From: Lachnospiraceae bacterium YSB2008
GTDB lineage: Bacteria; Bacillota; Clostridia; Lachnospirales; Lachnospiraceae
Assembly (NCBI GenBank): GCA_000687655.1
Contig: JHWR01000007.1
Span: forward strand, 1-64,000
DNA length: 64,000 nucleotides
Reading direction: 5' to 3'
Shown: piece by piece, positions 36,826-44,521 of the stretch
How positions within the stretch are numbered: position 1 is the first letter of the stretch
Layout of the letters: every line of letters begins with the position of its first letter
Translations under genes and position numbers: made by a program
The notes under the pieces: generated by a model
Seen by the model: the letters and a program-made list of their open reading frames with translations, nothing else
Told to the model about the DNA's origin: nothing
Database searches by the model: none

Positions 36826-37650
36826 ATGTATAAAGATATAATATATGAAATAAAAGATCTGAGATATTTGAAATGGTCAAAAATCAGAAAATCTTCGGGG
36901 ACTGCAGGGTCTTTTCTGAAGGCTTATGATGATTCCGGTATAGTGAAGAAGTATTATAAGCTTTCTGATTATGACACTGTAAAAGGAATAGTCGGACATG
37001 AATGTGTAAATGAAATAATAGTACAAAGACTCATGGATGTCCTTGGAATAGATCATCTTGAATATAGATTGATAAATGCTCTGATATCGATAGATGGTAA
37101 AGAGTATAAGACCTATCTGTGTGAATCAGAGGATTTCAAGCAGAGAGACGAATCCAAAATTGCTCTTGAAGATTTTTACGTCGCAGAAAAAAAAGAGGAT
37201 GAGACTCCACTGGATTTATGCAAGAGAATGGGTTGGGAGGAGTACATCTATGGTATGCTTTCTGTCGATTATTTAATACTGAATCGTGACAGGCACGGAG
37301 CAAATATTGAAGTTCTAAGAAATAGAAAAACAAAGACTCTCAGACTTGCGCCGCTTTTTGACCAAGGATTATCTTTTGTCTGCAGATGCCACGATAAAAA
37401 GGAACTAAAGAATTTTGATGTAATGAAGGATCAGAAGGTACAGGCTTTTATTGGGGGTTCAAGTACCGCTGAGAACCTTGGGTTAATCCCTAAGAAGTAT
37501 CTTAGGACTCTTCCTGAATTGAAAGAGGAAGATATACATATGGTTACCGGTGGATTTGAGGCTGCTTTAGATACGGCTTACATTGAGAAGATTCGTGAAA
37601 TGATTCGGAGGAGGTGGATGTATCTTGACAGTATTCGAAATAAGAGATGA
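36826..37650 (+). CDS. HipA-like Ser/Thr kinase-fold protein
   Basis: This 274-residue protein has the catalytic core of HipA/PI3K-like kinases. It has a Ser/Gly loop near the N-terminus (KSSGTAGSFLKAY), the catalytic loop NRDRHGAN (153-160) with Asp155 and Asn160, and the metal-binding DQG at 179-181 (LAPLFDQGLSF). The separate N-terminal HipA subdomain is absent. HipA toxins phosphorylate targets such as GltX and are held by HTH antitoxins. Whether this one is toxic is unknown. It overlaps the downstream gene by 26 bases, which suggests fixed stoichiometry. Base composition is close to the host's. Confidence 0.75.
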   Translation: MYKDIIYEIKDLRYLKWSKIRKSSGTAGSFLKAYDDSGIVKKYYKLSDYDTVKGIVGHECVNEIIVQRLMDVLGIDHLEYRLINALISIDGKEYKTYLCESEDFKQRDESKIALEDFYVAEKKEDETPLDLCKRMGWEEYIYGMLSVDYLILNRDRHGANIEVLRNRKTKTLRLAPLFDQGLSFVCRCHDKKELKNFDVMKDQKVQAFIGGSSTAENLGLIPKKYLRTLPELKEEDIHMVTGGFEAALDTAYIEKIREMIRRRWMYLDSIRNKR

Positions 37651-38437
37651 GTCAAATAAGGATAATCTGCTGGGGTATCTTTTCTATTATCCGAAGAGCA
37701 AACGATTCTACACGGAATTACTTGGATCAGTTGATAAATGGAACGCTCCATTTATATTCTGGGGAAAGATTAAAAAAGGTGAGTACAGTATAGGATATGA
37801 GGAAAGCCTTGAGTTTGTCAGACAGAGGATTATTCCACCTGACAGACAGAATATAGGTATGATTCTTCGCGATAATAATATCAGCGAATATGATGAGTAT
37901 AAGCTCCTAACTTTAAGTTCCGGAAGATGTGCCCAGGATGATCTTTATTTGGTAAAAATAGATACTGATGATGTGGCTGATGAAATAAAAGCAAGATTTG
38001 AATTGAAGCTAAAGGATGTAATTGCTTTGTCAGATTACAGAGTTATGGTTTTCTTCAAAAATGGCAGGACGGGAATAGCAGACATAAATAAACTGAGAAA
38101 GGATGACAGGCTGTTTTCACGAGTGTTTGAAGAAAAGCACGTTTTCGATAATGTAAAGCTTTCTCCGGGCGGAAATGGGATTGAATGGAGTGGGACCACG
38201 ATCATTTCTGCAGAGGATATATATGCAAATAGTAAATGGATCGACATTGCTTATGCAGATATTATTAATTTATCCAAAAACAGAGTTATTGATACAGGAG
38301 AGGCAGCTGCTCTTCTGGGATGTACAAGGCAGTACATCAATCAATTGGTAAATCAGAAAAAACTTATACCAGTAAAAAGAATATCAAATAATTTTTTATT
38401 TTTACGTAGTGATATTGAGAGTGAGCAGATTTCTTGA
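37625..38437 (+). CDS. DUF2442-like protein with excisionase-type HTH, kinase partner
   Basis: A 270-residue protein with a TTG start at 37625, supported by a strong GGAGGAGGTGG inside the kinase gene. Three parts are visible. An N-terminal domain (1-120, LLGYLFYYPKSKRFYTELL) is unrecognised. The middle (about 136-205) is a DUF2442-like fold (VMVFFKNGRTGIADINKL and IEWSGTTIISAEDIYANS). The C-terminus (about 218-262) is a MerR/excisionase-type HTH (DTGEAAALLGCTRQYINQLVNQKKLIPVKR). The likely role is repressor of the operators at 36743-36805 and neutralising or substrate partner of the HipA-like kinase. This is inferred from gene order. Confidence 0.65.
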   Translation: MTVFEIRDESNKDNLLGYLFYYPKSKRFYTELLGSVDKWNAPFIFWGKIKKGEYSIGYEESLEFVRQRIIPPDRQNIGMILRDNNISEYDEYKLLTLSSGRCAQDDLYLVKIDTDDVADEIKARFELKLKDVIALSDYRVMVFFKNGRTGIADINKLRKDDRLFSRVFEEKHVFDNVKLSPGGNGIEWSGTTIISAEDIYANSKWIDIAYADIINLSKNRVIDTGEAAALLGCTRQYINQLVNQKKLIPVKRISNNFLFLRSDIESEQIS

Positions 38438-38690
38438 TTACTACAGTGAGAGAAGTAGAGGCACAGAGGGCTGTGGTGATGGCATTTAACACGCTGCCGA
38501 GCAAGCGCGAGGAACTGGTGGTACAGCGGGAGCGGATGCTTGCTTTTTTGCGTTTGTGCCTGCCCTGGCTTCATGACCACACGCGCCAAATCTGCTCTTG
38601 CACTCATATCTACGCCTGTGCTAAACTACCGTCAGGCGAGGACATGCTTCTCGCCTATTTGTTGCTCGCGAGAATTCATCGAAATTTACG
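38438..38690 (+). other. G+C-rich degenerate stretch, possible gene remnant
   Basis: About 250 bases of distinctly higher G+C than the genes on the left. One frame is open to a TGA at 38692 and reads protein-like (VEAQRAVVMAFNTLPSKREE, then LAFLRLCLPWLHDHTRQI). It has no proper start or ribosome-binding site and no family I recognise. It was probably imported together with the following surface-protein module. Confidence 0.3.
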
Positions 38691-38718
38691 TTGAAATCAG
38701 CCCAGGTTTTGCTATAAT
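38691..38718 (+). promoter_or_regulatory. Promoter of the repeat-containing leader
   Basis: TTGAAA (38691-38696) and TATAAT (38713-38718) with a 16-base spacer are near consensus. Transcription would start about 38725, giving a ~355-base leader before the surface-protein ATG at 39081. No other promoter is evident between the leader terminator and the gene. Confidence 0.75.
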
Positions 38719-38825
38719 ATAAGCGTATCTTTATGCTCACGTGCAGGGGTTAAGAATCCGCGCTGGCAGGCCGATACATGAGATGAGAACTTCTTATATT
38801 TTTGACGGAAAGGGGCTTGACAGCC

Positions 38826-38903
38826 ATGCGGAATAGAAATACGCTCCTTAGAGCAGAGCAGAGCAGAGCAGAGCAGAGCAGAGCAGAGCAGAGCAGAGGC
38901 TAA
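38826..38903 (+). CDS. Leader peptide ORF built on GAGCA pentamers
   Basis: A 25-codon ORF starts with ATG at 38826, 10 bases after AAAGGGG. It encodes MRNRNTLL, three RAEQS units and RG. Because the repeat is 5 bases, all three frames of the tract encode the same cyclic peptide without stops; only the exit frame changes with repeat number. With the present nine copies the exit frame meets TAA at 38901-38903. It is most likely a regulatory leader, not a functional protein. Translation is inferred from the start signals. Confidence 0.5.
   Translation: MRNRNTLLRAEQSRAEQSRAEQSRG
38851..38895 (+). repeat. Nine perfect tandem GAGCA pentamers
   Basis: 45 bases of uninterrupted 5-bp repeats, followed by a near-copy GAGGC. 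Perfect pentamer tracts of this length are slippage hot spots; the CTCTT repeats of neisserial opa genes are a known analogue for phase variation. It lies in the transcribed leader, well downstream of the promoter. Confidence 0.95.
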
Positions 38904-38964
38904 CTGCGCCCTTTTAGCGTCCTGCGGGGCGTTTGAAACTGAATACTTCATTCGTGATGGATAA

Positions 38965-39014
38965 CCGTCGGACTTGACGGGGGTACTATACCCTGTCAGG
39001 TTCGGCGGTTTTTT
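38965..39014 (+). terminator. Strong leader terminator (attenuator) before the surface-protein gene
   Basis: An uninterrupted 18-bp stem (38965-38982 with 38991-39008, several G-U pairs), an 8-base loop and six T residues. It lies between the only visible promoter and the gene at 39081, so transcription must read through it. The first base of the stem directly follows a TAA (38962-38964) that is in frame with the leader ORF when the repeat count is 7, 10 or 13. Confidence 0.85.
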
Positions 39015-39080
39015 CGTTGTACAACATGGGGCCGCGGCGGCCATAACAGCCGTGAATAAGAAATAAAGGAGAAATAGCTT

Positions 39081-41312
39081 ATGAGAATTAAGATGAAAAG
39101 ATTTTTAGGCATCCTGCTCAGCCTTGCGATGGTCGTCGGGCTGTTCCCCGGCATGAGTTTGACGGCGTATGCGAAAACCTATGATTCGCTGACTGTCGGA
39201 ATGGTACTTCATCTGGGCGATACCATCAATACGAGTACCGATTATAAGCTTAGCACTAACTGGCTCACTGCAAATACATGGACATTGGTAAGAGGAAATA
39301 TCACTAGTGAGCCTCCTTTTGGTAATGAATCAGATTCTGGTGCTTACTACTTATTAAAGAAAAGCGATGGTTCTGTCTATGTTGATTTTAAAATGGGTCA
39401 AGGGGGTTTAGAAGGCTGTTGGCCAGTAACTGACACTTCCGACGGCATCTGTGTGGAATCACTCAACGGTGAAAACGTAACATTTGCTGTGCATGAAGCA
39501 TCGGCCCACACCCACAGCTTTACCTACTCCGCCGGTGGCGCGACCATCACGGCGACCTGCGGCGCAGCGGATTGCCCGCTACCGGTGGTTAACAACAAGC
39601 CTACGGCCACGCTGACCATCGCAGCACCGTTACATACGACTTATGGTGACGGAAACGAGGCGGCGGCTGTTATCACCGATACGAACAGCATCAAAGGCGA
39701 CGCGACGATCCAGTATCAGACCAAGAGCGGCGGCACCTATGGAACCGCGACGACAACCGCGCCCACCGGCGCGGGCGACCACAAGGCGAGCATCACGGTG
39801 GGCGGCGTTACCGCGTATGTGGAGTACACCATCGCCCAGGCTGATTCGACCGCAAACGCGCCTACAGGCCTGACCGCGACCTATGGCCAGACCCTTGCCG
39901 ATGTGTCGCTGACCAATCCGAGCGGCAACACGGCGGGCACTTGGGCATGGGCGGATGCGGGAACCACCAGCGTCGGCGCGGTGGGCAGCCATATCTTCAA
40001 GGTGAACTTTACGCCGACGGATACCACGAATTATAAATCGGTCAGCAATGTGGATGTGACCGTGACCGTCGGCAAAGCGGCGAACCCCGCGACGGTTACA
40101 AACACCGCATCCGTTACAAAGGGCGGCAAGACCGTCGATCTGGCAAGCAATGTCACAAAGAATGGTGCGACGGGGGATGTCAGTTACGCGATCAGCGGCG
40201 GAGAGAACGGCTGCTCGCTGAACGGCAGCGTGCTGACCTCCGGCAATACTACGGGCACTGTGACCGTGAACGTTACCGTCGCGGAGGACGACAATTATAA
40301 CGCCCTTGCCGCGACGCCCATCACCGTGACGATCAGCGACAAGGCGACGCAGACCATCACCGCTGAAAACGTAACCGCGAATTACGGCGACACGGATAAG
40401 AAAGTAACTGCTACGACCAATGGAAACGGCACGATCACTTATACCGTAAAGGATGGCAGCGCGGATTACATCGATGTGGACGCTTCTACCGGCGCATTGA
40501 CGATCAAGAAGGTCGGCACGGCTACCGTAATTGTAACGGCAACGGAGACAGATACCTACGCGGCGGCAACCAAGGAAGTAACCGTGACTATCAATAAGGC
40601 GAATGCTGTTGCCGCAACCGTCACCGCGAACAACCGTACCTACGACGGCACGGCGAAGCCGCTGGTGACCATTACCGGCACACCGACCGGCGGCACGATG
40701 CAGTACGCTCTCGGCACCGCAACCGAAGCAACCGAAGAATATACCACATCCATCCCTACAGCCACCGAAGCCGGAACCTACTATGTTTGGTATATGGTTG
40801 CCGGCGACAGTAACCATCTTGACAGTGAACCTGAATGTGTAAAGGCTTATATCAATAAGAAGATCATTACATATTCAAATGTATCGGGCGATGGCAGTGA
40901 ATGGAAGAAGGGCTCAGACGGCTCTCTTGAGTTCGTATTCAAGAGAAGTGAAGATGATGATGAAACCTTCGTACATTTCACAGGTGTTAAGGTTGACGAG
41001 ACAGCGGTTGCAGCTAAGGATTATGATGCAAAACCGGGAAGCGTTATCATAACACTGAAGCCGGAATTCATTAAGACACTTGCAGTTGGTAAGCATACAC
41101 TTACTGCAATGTTTGATGATGGTAATGATGTTACCGTAACATTCTGGATTCTGGCAGATGAGAAGAAGGGCAGCAAGACAGATGGACAGAAAGAGGAAAT
41201 TGCAAAGCGGACGAGTGATGATACATCGATATTACTTCCGCTGCTCATAATGATCGATTCATTTGCGGCTGCGATTTATATCATGCTTCTTAAGAAAAAA
41301 ACAGGAAAGTAA
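39081..41312 (+). CDS. Mosaic secreted surface protein with Ig-like/MBG-type repeats
   Basis: 743 residues, with AAAGGAG 9 bases before the ATG. A signal peptide (RIKMKRFLGILLSLAMVVGL...SLTAYA) is followed by an AT-rich coded segment (~35-135). Then come G+C-rich repeats (about 140-575) of MBG/YDG-like modules (TATYGQTLADVSL, TANYGDTDKKV, TANNRTYDGTAKPLVTI), and an AT-rich C-terminal part. The end has a TM helix and a KKKTGK tail, with RTSDDTSI in the place of a sorting motif. It is probably a wall- or membrane-attached adhesin. The composition switches mid-gene near 39.5 and 40.8 kb, which indicates recombination. Confidence 0.8.
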   Translation: MRIKMKRFLGILLSLAMVVGLFPGMSLTAYAKTYDSLTVGMVLHLGDTINTSTDYKLSTNWLTANTWTLVRGNITSEPPFGNESDSGAYYLLKKSDGSVYVDFKMGQGGLEGCWPVTDTSDGICVESLNGENVTFAVHEASAHTHSFTYSAGGATITATCGAADCPLPVVNNKPTATLTIAAPLHTTYGDGNEAAAVITDTNSIKGDATIQYQTKSGGTYGTATTTAPTGAGDHKASITVGGVTAYVEYTIAQADSTANAPTGLTATYGQTLADVSLTNPSGNTAGTWAWADAGTTSVGAVGSHIFKVNFTPTDTTNYKSVSNVDVTVTVGKAANPATVTNTASVTKGGKTVDLASNVTKNGATGDVSYAISGGENGCSLNGSVLTSGNTTGTVTVNVTVAEDDNYNALAATPITVTISDKATQTITAENVTANYGDTDKKVTATTNGNGTITYTVKDGSADYIDVDASTGALTIKKVGTATVIVTATETDTYAAATKEVTVTINKANAVAATVTANNRTYDGTAKPLVTITGTPTGGTMQYALGTATEATEEYTTSIPTATEAGTYYVWYMVAGDSNHLDSEPECVKAYINKKIITYSNVSGDGSEWKKGSDGSLEFVFKRSEDDDETFVHFTGVKVDETAVAAKDYDAKPGSVIITLKPEFIKTLAVGKHTLTAMFDDGNDVTVTFWILADEKKGSKTDGQKEEIAKRTSDDTSILLPLLIMIDSFAAAIYIMLLKKKTGK

Positions 41313-41327
41313 TATATGATATGCAGG

Positions 41328-41357
41328 GCGGAAGATCCTTTGGGTCTTCCGCTTTTT
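41328..41357 (+). terminator. Terminator of the surface-protein gene
   Basis: An 11-bp stem (41328-41338 with 41342-41352, one G-U), a TTT loop and T5. It ends the accessory block just before the ECF promoter. Confidence 0.85.
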
Positions 41358-41363
41358 ACGTCA

Positions 41364-41392
41364 TTGCATAAAGCCTTAAGTTTTATTATAAT
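41364..41392 (+). promoter_or_regulatory. Promoter of the ECF transporter operon, probably leaderless
   Basis: TTGCAT (41364-41369), a 17-base spacer and TATAAT (41387-41392). The expected start of transcription, about 7 bases on, coincides with the ATG at 41399, and no ribosome-binding sequence is present. Confidence 0.7.
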
Positions 41393-41398
41393 CGGGAT

Positions 41399-42874
41399 AT
41401 GGATAATTTCAGTGACAGTTATATAAAGGTCAGAAATCTTAGGCTGAAGTACTTCAGAAAGAGTGATATAACTCTTAACATCCGGAAGGGAGAGGTTGTT
41501 GCCTTGACCGGTGACAGCGGAAGCGGAAAAAGCACGCTTCTTAAATATCTGGGTGGAGTTATAAGACCCGAGCAGAATGGAATCATCAAGGTCGGGGAGC
41601 TTGATCTCTATAATGAAGTAGATATCGCTAAGTTTCACAGAATATGCGGCATATGTTTTCAGGACCCTCTGGATAATCTTATTTTTGATAATCTTGAGAC
41701 GGATCTTAGATTCGGTTATGAGAATATAGGCTCTTCTTATGATGCGGAAAAGATGGACGCGTTGCTGAGAAAAAACAAGCTGGCAGGAAAGGCAGGCATA
41801 TCATATGATGCACTGTCCGGCGGAGAACTTAGACGGGCTTCTATAGTCAGCGCACTTATGTATGACCCGGAACTTATCCTTATGGACGAGGCGCTTACCG
41901 GGTGCGATAATGAATACAGGGAGAATAAGTTCACTGAGCTTCTGCAGTCAGCAAGGGAAGATGGAAAGACCTTTATATTCATTTCTCATAATGATTGGGA
42001 AATCAAGCAGGCTGACCGTATCATAGAGCTGAGACAGGGCGATGTCATAAGTGACTATTCAACGGTTACAGCTTCTCCGAAAAAGAGCGAGGGAATGACA
42101 CGCATAACAAAGTATATGCGTTATGACCCGAATATGTCTGTTCTGATGAGAGGTGCGGACGGAAAGAAGCTTTTCATACACAGTTATGTTTATAATAATA
42201 ATGAAGAAGGCTCGCCTGTTATAAGATTCAGGGATGTTGGATTCTTCTATAGGAAGAGAAAAACGAGGCTTCATATTATAGATGGTCTTTCATATGACTT
42301 TTTATCCGGAAGGCTTTATGTCATATCCGGAAGATCCGGTGCGGGCAAGAGTACATTTCTTAAGCTTCTGAACGGCATACTTCATGCGAAGAAGGGAAAT
42401 GTATATGTGTTCGGAAAGAAGCTTCCGGGATATGGAAAGAATGGCTGGCAGAAGATCAAGGATACAGAGCACGTCACATATCTTAACAGGATCAGAAAGC
42501 GTATAGGCTATCTTGATCAGAATACCGACAATATGCTTATAGAAGGAAATGTGCTCGGCGAGGCTATGTTCGGACCTCTTTCTTTCGGGATGAACAAGGC
42601 AAATGCAACGCACAGGGCAAGGGTTGCTCTCAGAACCATGCAGGTCGACGAAAGCAGATGGAAGGATTCTCCTTATATACTGTCTGACGGACAGAAACGC
42701 AGGCTTGCGCTTGCAGGCGCAATAGCTGCAGAACCGGATATACTCCTTTTAGATGAGCCTTTCGTAGGACTTGATCTGGAAGGCGAGAGACTTCTGGCGG
42801 CTCTTGTATCGGAATATATATCAAATGGAAAGACAGTCATAGTTTCAACGGCTGATGACGAACATAATATTTAG
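41399..42874 (+). CDS. Fused energy-coupling-factor ATPases (EcfA1-EcfA2)
   Basis: This 491-residue protein has two complete ABC modules in one chain. Module 1 has Walker A GDSGSGKST (38-46), Q-loop CFQDP, signature LSGGELRRASIVSAL and Walker B LILMDEAL. Module 2 has Walker A GRSGAGKST (311-319), LDQNTDN, signature LSDGQKRRLALAGAI and ILLLDEPFVG. Most Firmicutes encode these as two genes, ecfA1 and ecfA2, after rplQ. Together with EcfT they energise vitamin and metal uptake through exchangeable S-components encoded elsewhere. Module 1 has Ala for the usual Pro after the Walker B Glu, and module 2 has Asp in place of the second signature Gly. Both catalytic Glu residues are present. Confidence 0.85.
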   Translation: MDNFSDSYIKVRNLRLKYFRKSDITLNIRKGEVVALTGDSGSGKSTLLKYLGGVIRPEQNGIIKVGELDLYNEVDIAKFHRICGICFQDPLDNLIFDNLETDLRFGYENIGSSYDAEKMDALLRKNKLAGKAGISYDALSGGELRRASIVSALMYDPELILMDEALTGCDNEYRENKFTELLQSAREDGKTFIFISHNDWEIKQADRIIELRQGDVISDYSTVTASPKKSEGMTRITKYMRYDPNMSVLMRGADGKKLFIHSYVYNNNEEGSPVIRFRDVGFFYRKRKTRLHIIDGLSYDFLSGRLYVISGRSGAGKSTFLKLLNGILHAKKGNVYVFGKKLPGYGKNGWQKIKDTEHVTYLNRIRKRIGYLDQNTDNMLIEGNVLGEAMFGPLSFGMNKANATHRARVALRTMQVDESRWKDSPYILSDGQKRRLALAGAIAAEPDILLLDEPFVGLDLEGERLLAALVSEYISNGKTVIVSTADDEHNI

Positions 42875-42940
42875 TTTTAATTTCAAAAGAATATTTGAGG
42901 GCTCTGATTTCGAAGAATAAATATATCAGATTGGAAAAAA

Positions 42941-43687
42941 ATGAACGGCGGATACATGTTTGGAAAATTCAATAGCGGCAAGTCACCGATACACGGACTG
43001 GACCCAAGAGCAAAGATTTATTTTCTGCTCATGTTCATTCCGGCGGCACTTCTGGCAAACAGGTGGATACCGGTTGCAATAGTTTCTGTTGCAGCATTTG
43101 TTATTATTTTTATTTCAGAGATACCTTTCGGAAATATCATCAGGTCGTCTCTGCTGGTACTCGCACTTATATTTCTTGTATCACTTATTACCCTGCCGCT
43201 TATATCCTGGCAGTTTGCTGTGATGCTGTTTCTGAAACTCGTCAGCATTACATTTGTGGCCGAAGTAGTAACAATGTCGACCAGACCGGAGGACCTTCTT
43301 GCTGGATTTATGCAGGGCTTCAGGATGCCGGCTCAGAGTTCTATGACCATGCTCAGGGTCTTTACATTTCCAACTGTATTTGGAAATGAAATGATTGCCA
43401 TAAGAGATGGCCAGGCAGCAAGAGGTGCGGACGTCGTAGAAGGACGGTTCTTCGAGAGAACGGGAATGAAGCTTCGTGTAATGCAGCCGCGTGTCAAGGC
43501 TGCGTCGGTCAGGAGCAGAAAGATAAAGACTGCAGCAGAGCTCAAATGCTATGACAGGGATTCACAGAGAATAGTAACAAGACCGCTTAAGTTTGCAGAG
43601 GGCGACTTTGTATTTATAGTGCTTGGTGCGGTTATTCTTGTGGCCTGTGTGTTTACGCAGTTTTTCCTACATCTATTGATCAGTTGA
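42941..43687 (+). CDS. ecfT: Energy-coupling-factor transmembrane protein EcfT
   Basis: 248 residues with about five or six membrane helices. The start region (SGKSPIHGLDPRAKIYFLLMF) and the coupling-helix motif (AIRDGQAARGADV), with a second basic segment (KTAAELKCYDRD), are typical. EcfT links the ATPases to the substrate-specific S-subunit. A second ATG at 42956 is also plausible because GGCGGA lies before it. Gene order ecfA-ecfT-truA-rplM-rpsI is the standard Firmicutes arrangement. Confidence 0.9.
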   Translation: MNGGYMFGKFNSGKSPIHGLDPRAKIYFLLMFIPAALLANRWIPVAIVSVAAFVIIFISEIPFGNIIRSSLLVLALIFLVSLITLPLISWQFAVMLFLKLVSITFVAEVVTMSTRPEDLLAGFMQGFRMPAQSSMTMLRVFTFPTVFGNEMIAIRDGQAARGADVVEGRFFERTGMKLRVMQPRVKAASVRSRKIKTAAELKCYDRDSQRIVTRPLKFAEGDFVFIVLGAVILVACVFTQFFLHLLIS

Positions 43688-43717
43688 GAATTGTTTGACG
43701 TTGTATAACAGATCAGA

Positions 43718-44467
43718 ATGAAAAGAATTAAACTAACAGTTGCATATGATGGCACGTCCTACTGCGGATGGCAGGTGCAGGATAATGCTATAACTATCGA
43801 GGGAGTTCTGAATAAAGAACTCTCTGATTTGCTTGGGGAGAATATCGAAGTAATCGGTGCCAGCAGGACAGATTCAGGAGTTCATGCACTTGGAAACGTA
43901 TGTATATTCGATACAGAGACAAGGATTCCTGCTGAGAAGATATCGTATGCTCTAAATACAAGGCTTCCGGATGATATAAGGGTGATAGATTCCTGTGAAG
44001 TGGAACCGGATTTTCATCCGAGACATGTAGATTCTGTTAAGACCTATGAGTATAAGATATGGAATGACCGATTCCCGAATCCGACAGTCAGGCTTTATAC
44101 CTGCTTCTGCTATTATGATCTTGATGTTGATGCAATGCAGAAGGCTGGAGATTTCCTGGTCGGTGAACATGATTTCAAGAGTTTCTGCTCCAGCGGCAGT
44201 CAGGTAACAACTACTGTCAGGACTATAACCGGGCTGACGGTCGCTCGTGACGAAAATGAACCGAGAATAATTAAGATCAGAGTGAGCGGTACAGGCTTCC
44301 TCTATAATATGGTTCGTATCATAGCCGGAACCCTTATGGAAGTTGGATGTGGACAGAGAGAAGCGGAAGATGTGAAACGGATTCTGGAAGCCTGCGACAG
44401 AACTGCTGCAGGTAAGAGAGCACCGGCATCAGGGCTTACTCTGGTTGAGATTCAGTATAAGCAATAA
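43718..44467 (+). CDS. truA: tRNA pseudouridine(38-40) synthase TruA
   Basis: 249 residues. It modifies uridines 38-40 in the anticodon stem. Motifs are KLTVAYDGTSYCGWQVQ, the catalytic Asp52 in ASRTDSGVHALGNV, and FLYNMVRIIAGTLMEVG near the C-terminus. Length is typical. No clear Shine-Dalgarno box precedes the ATG; it may depend on readthrough from ecfT. Confidence 0.97.
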   Translation: MKRIKLTVAYDGTSYCGWQVQDNAITIEGVLNKELSDLLGENIEVIGASRTDSGVHALGNVCIFDTETRIPAEKISYALNTRLPDDIRVIDSCEVEPDFHPRHVDSVKTYEYKIWNDRFPNPTVRLYTCFCYYDLDVDAMQKAGDFLVGEHDFKSFCSSGSQVTTTVRTITGLTVARDENEPRIIKIRVSGTGFLYNMVRIIAGTLMEVGCGQREAEDVKRILEACDRTAAGKRAPASGLTLVEIQYKQ

Positions 44468-44486
44468 AAATAATTATAAAAATCGG

Positions 44487-44515
44487 TTGACACACGCGGG
44501 TGAGTGTTATAAAAT
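44487..44515 (+). promoter_or_regulatory. Promoter of rplM-rpsI
   Basis: A perfect TTGACA (44487-44492), a 17-base spacer and TAAAAT (44510-44515). The leader to the rplM ATG is about 130 bases. Confidence 0.75.
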
Positions 44516-44521
44516 ATCAAT

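Noticed and set aside
38712-39044. Minus-strand ORF of 110 codons through the GAGCA tract (repeating ALLCS)
   Set aside because: It is a by-product of stop-free repeats and G+C-rich flanks. It opposes the clear promoter, leader ORF and terminator on the plus strand and has no visible start signals.
39630-40817. Minus-strand ORF of 395 codons inside the surface-protein gene
   Set aside because: The composition is Arg/Cys/Gly-rich shadow coding produced by the G+C-rich repeats of the plus-strand gene. There is no ribosome-binding site or family motif.
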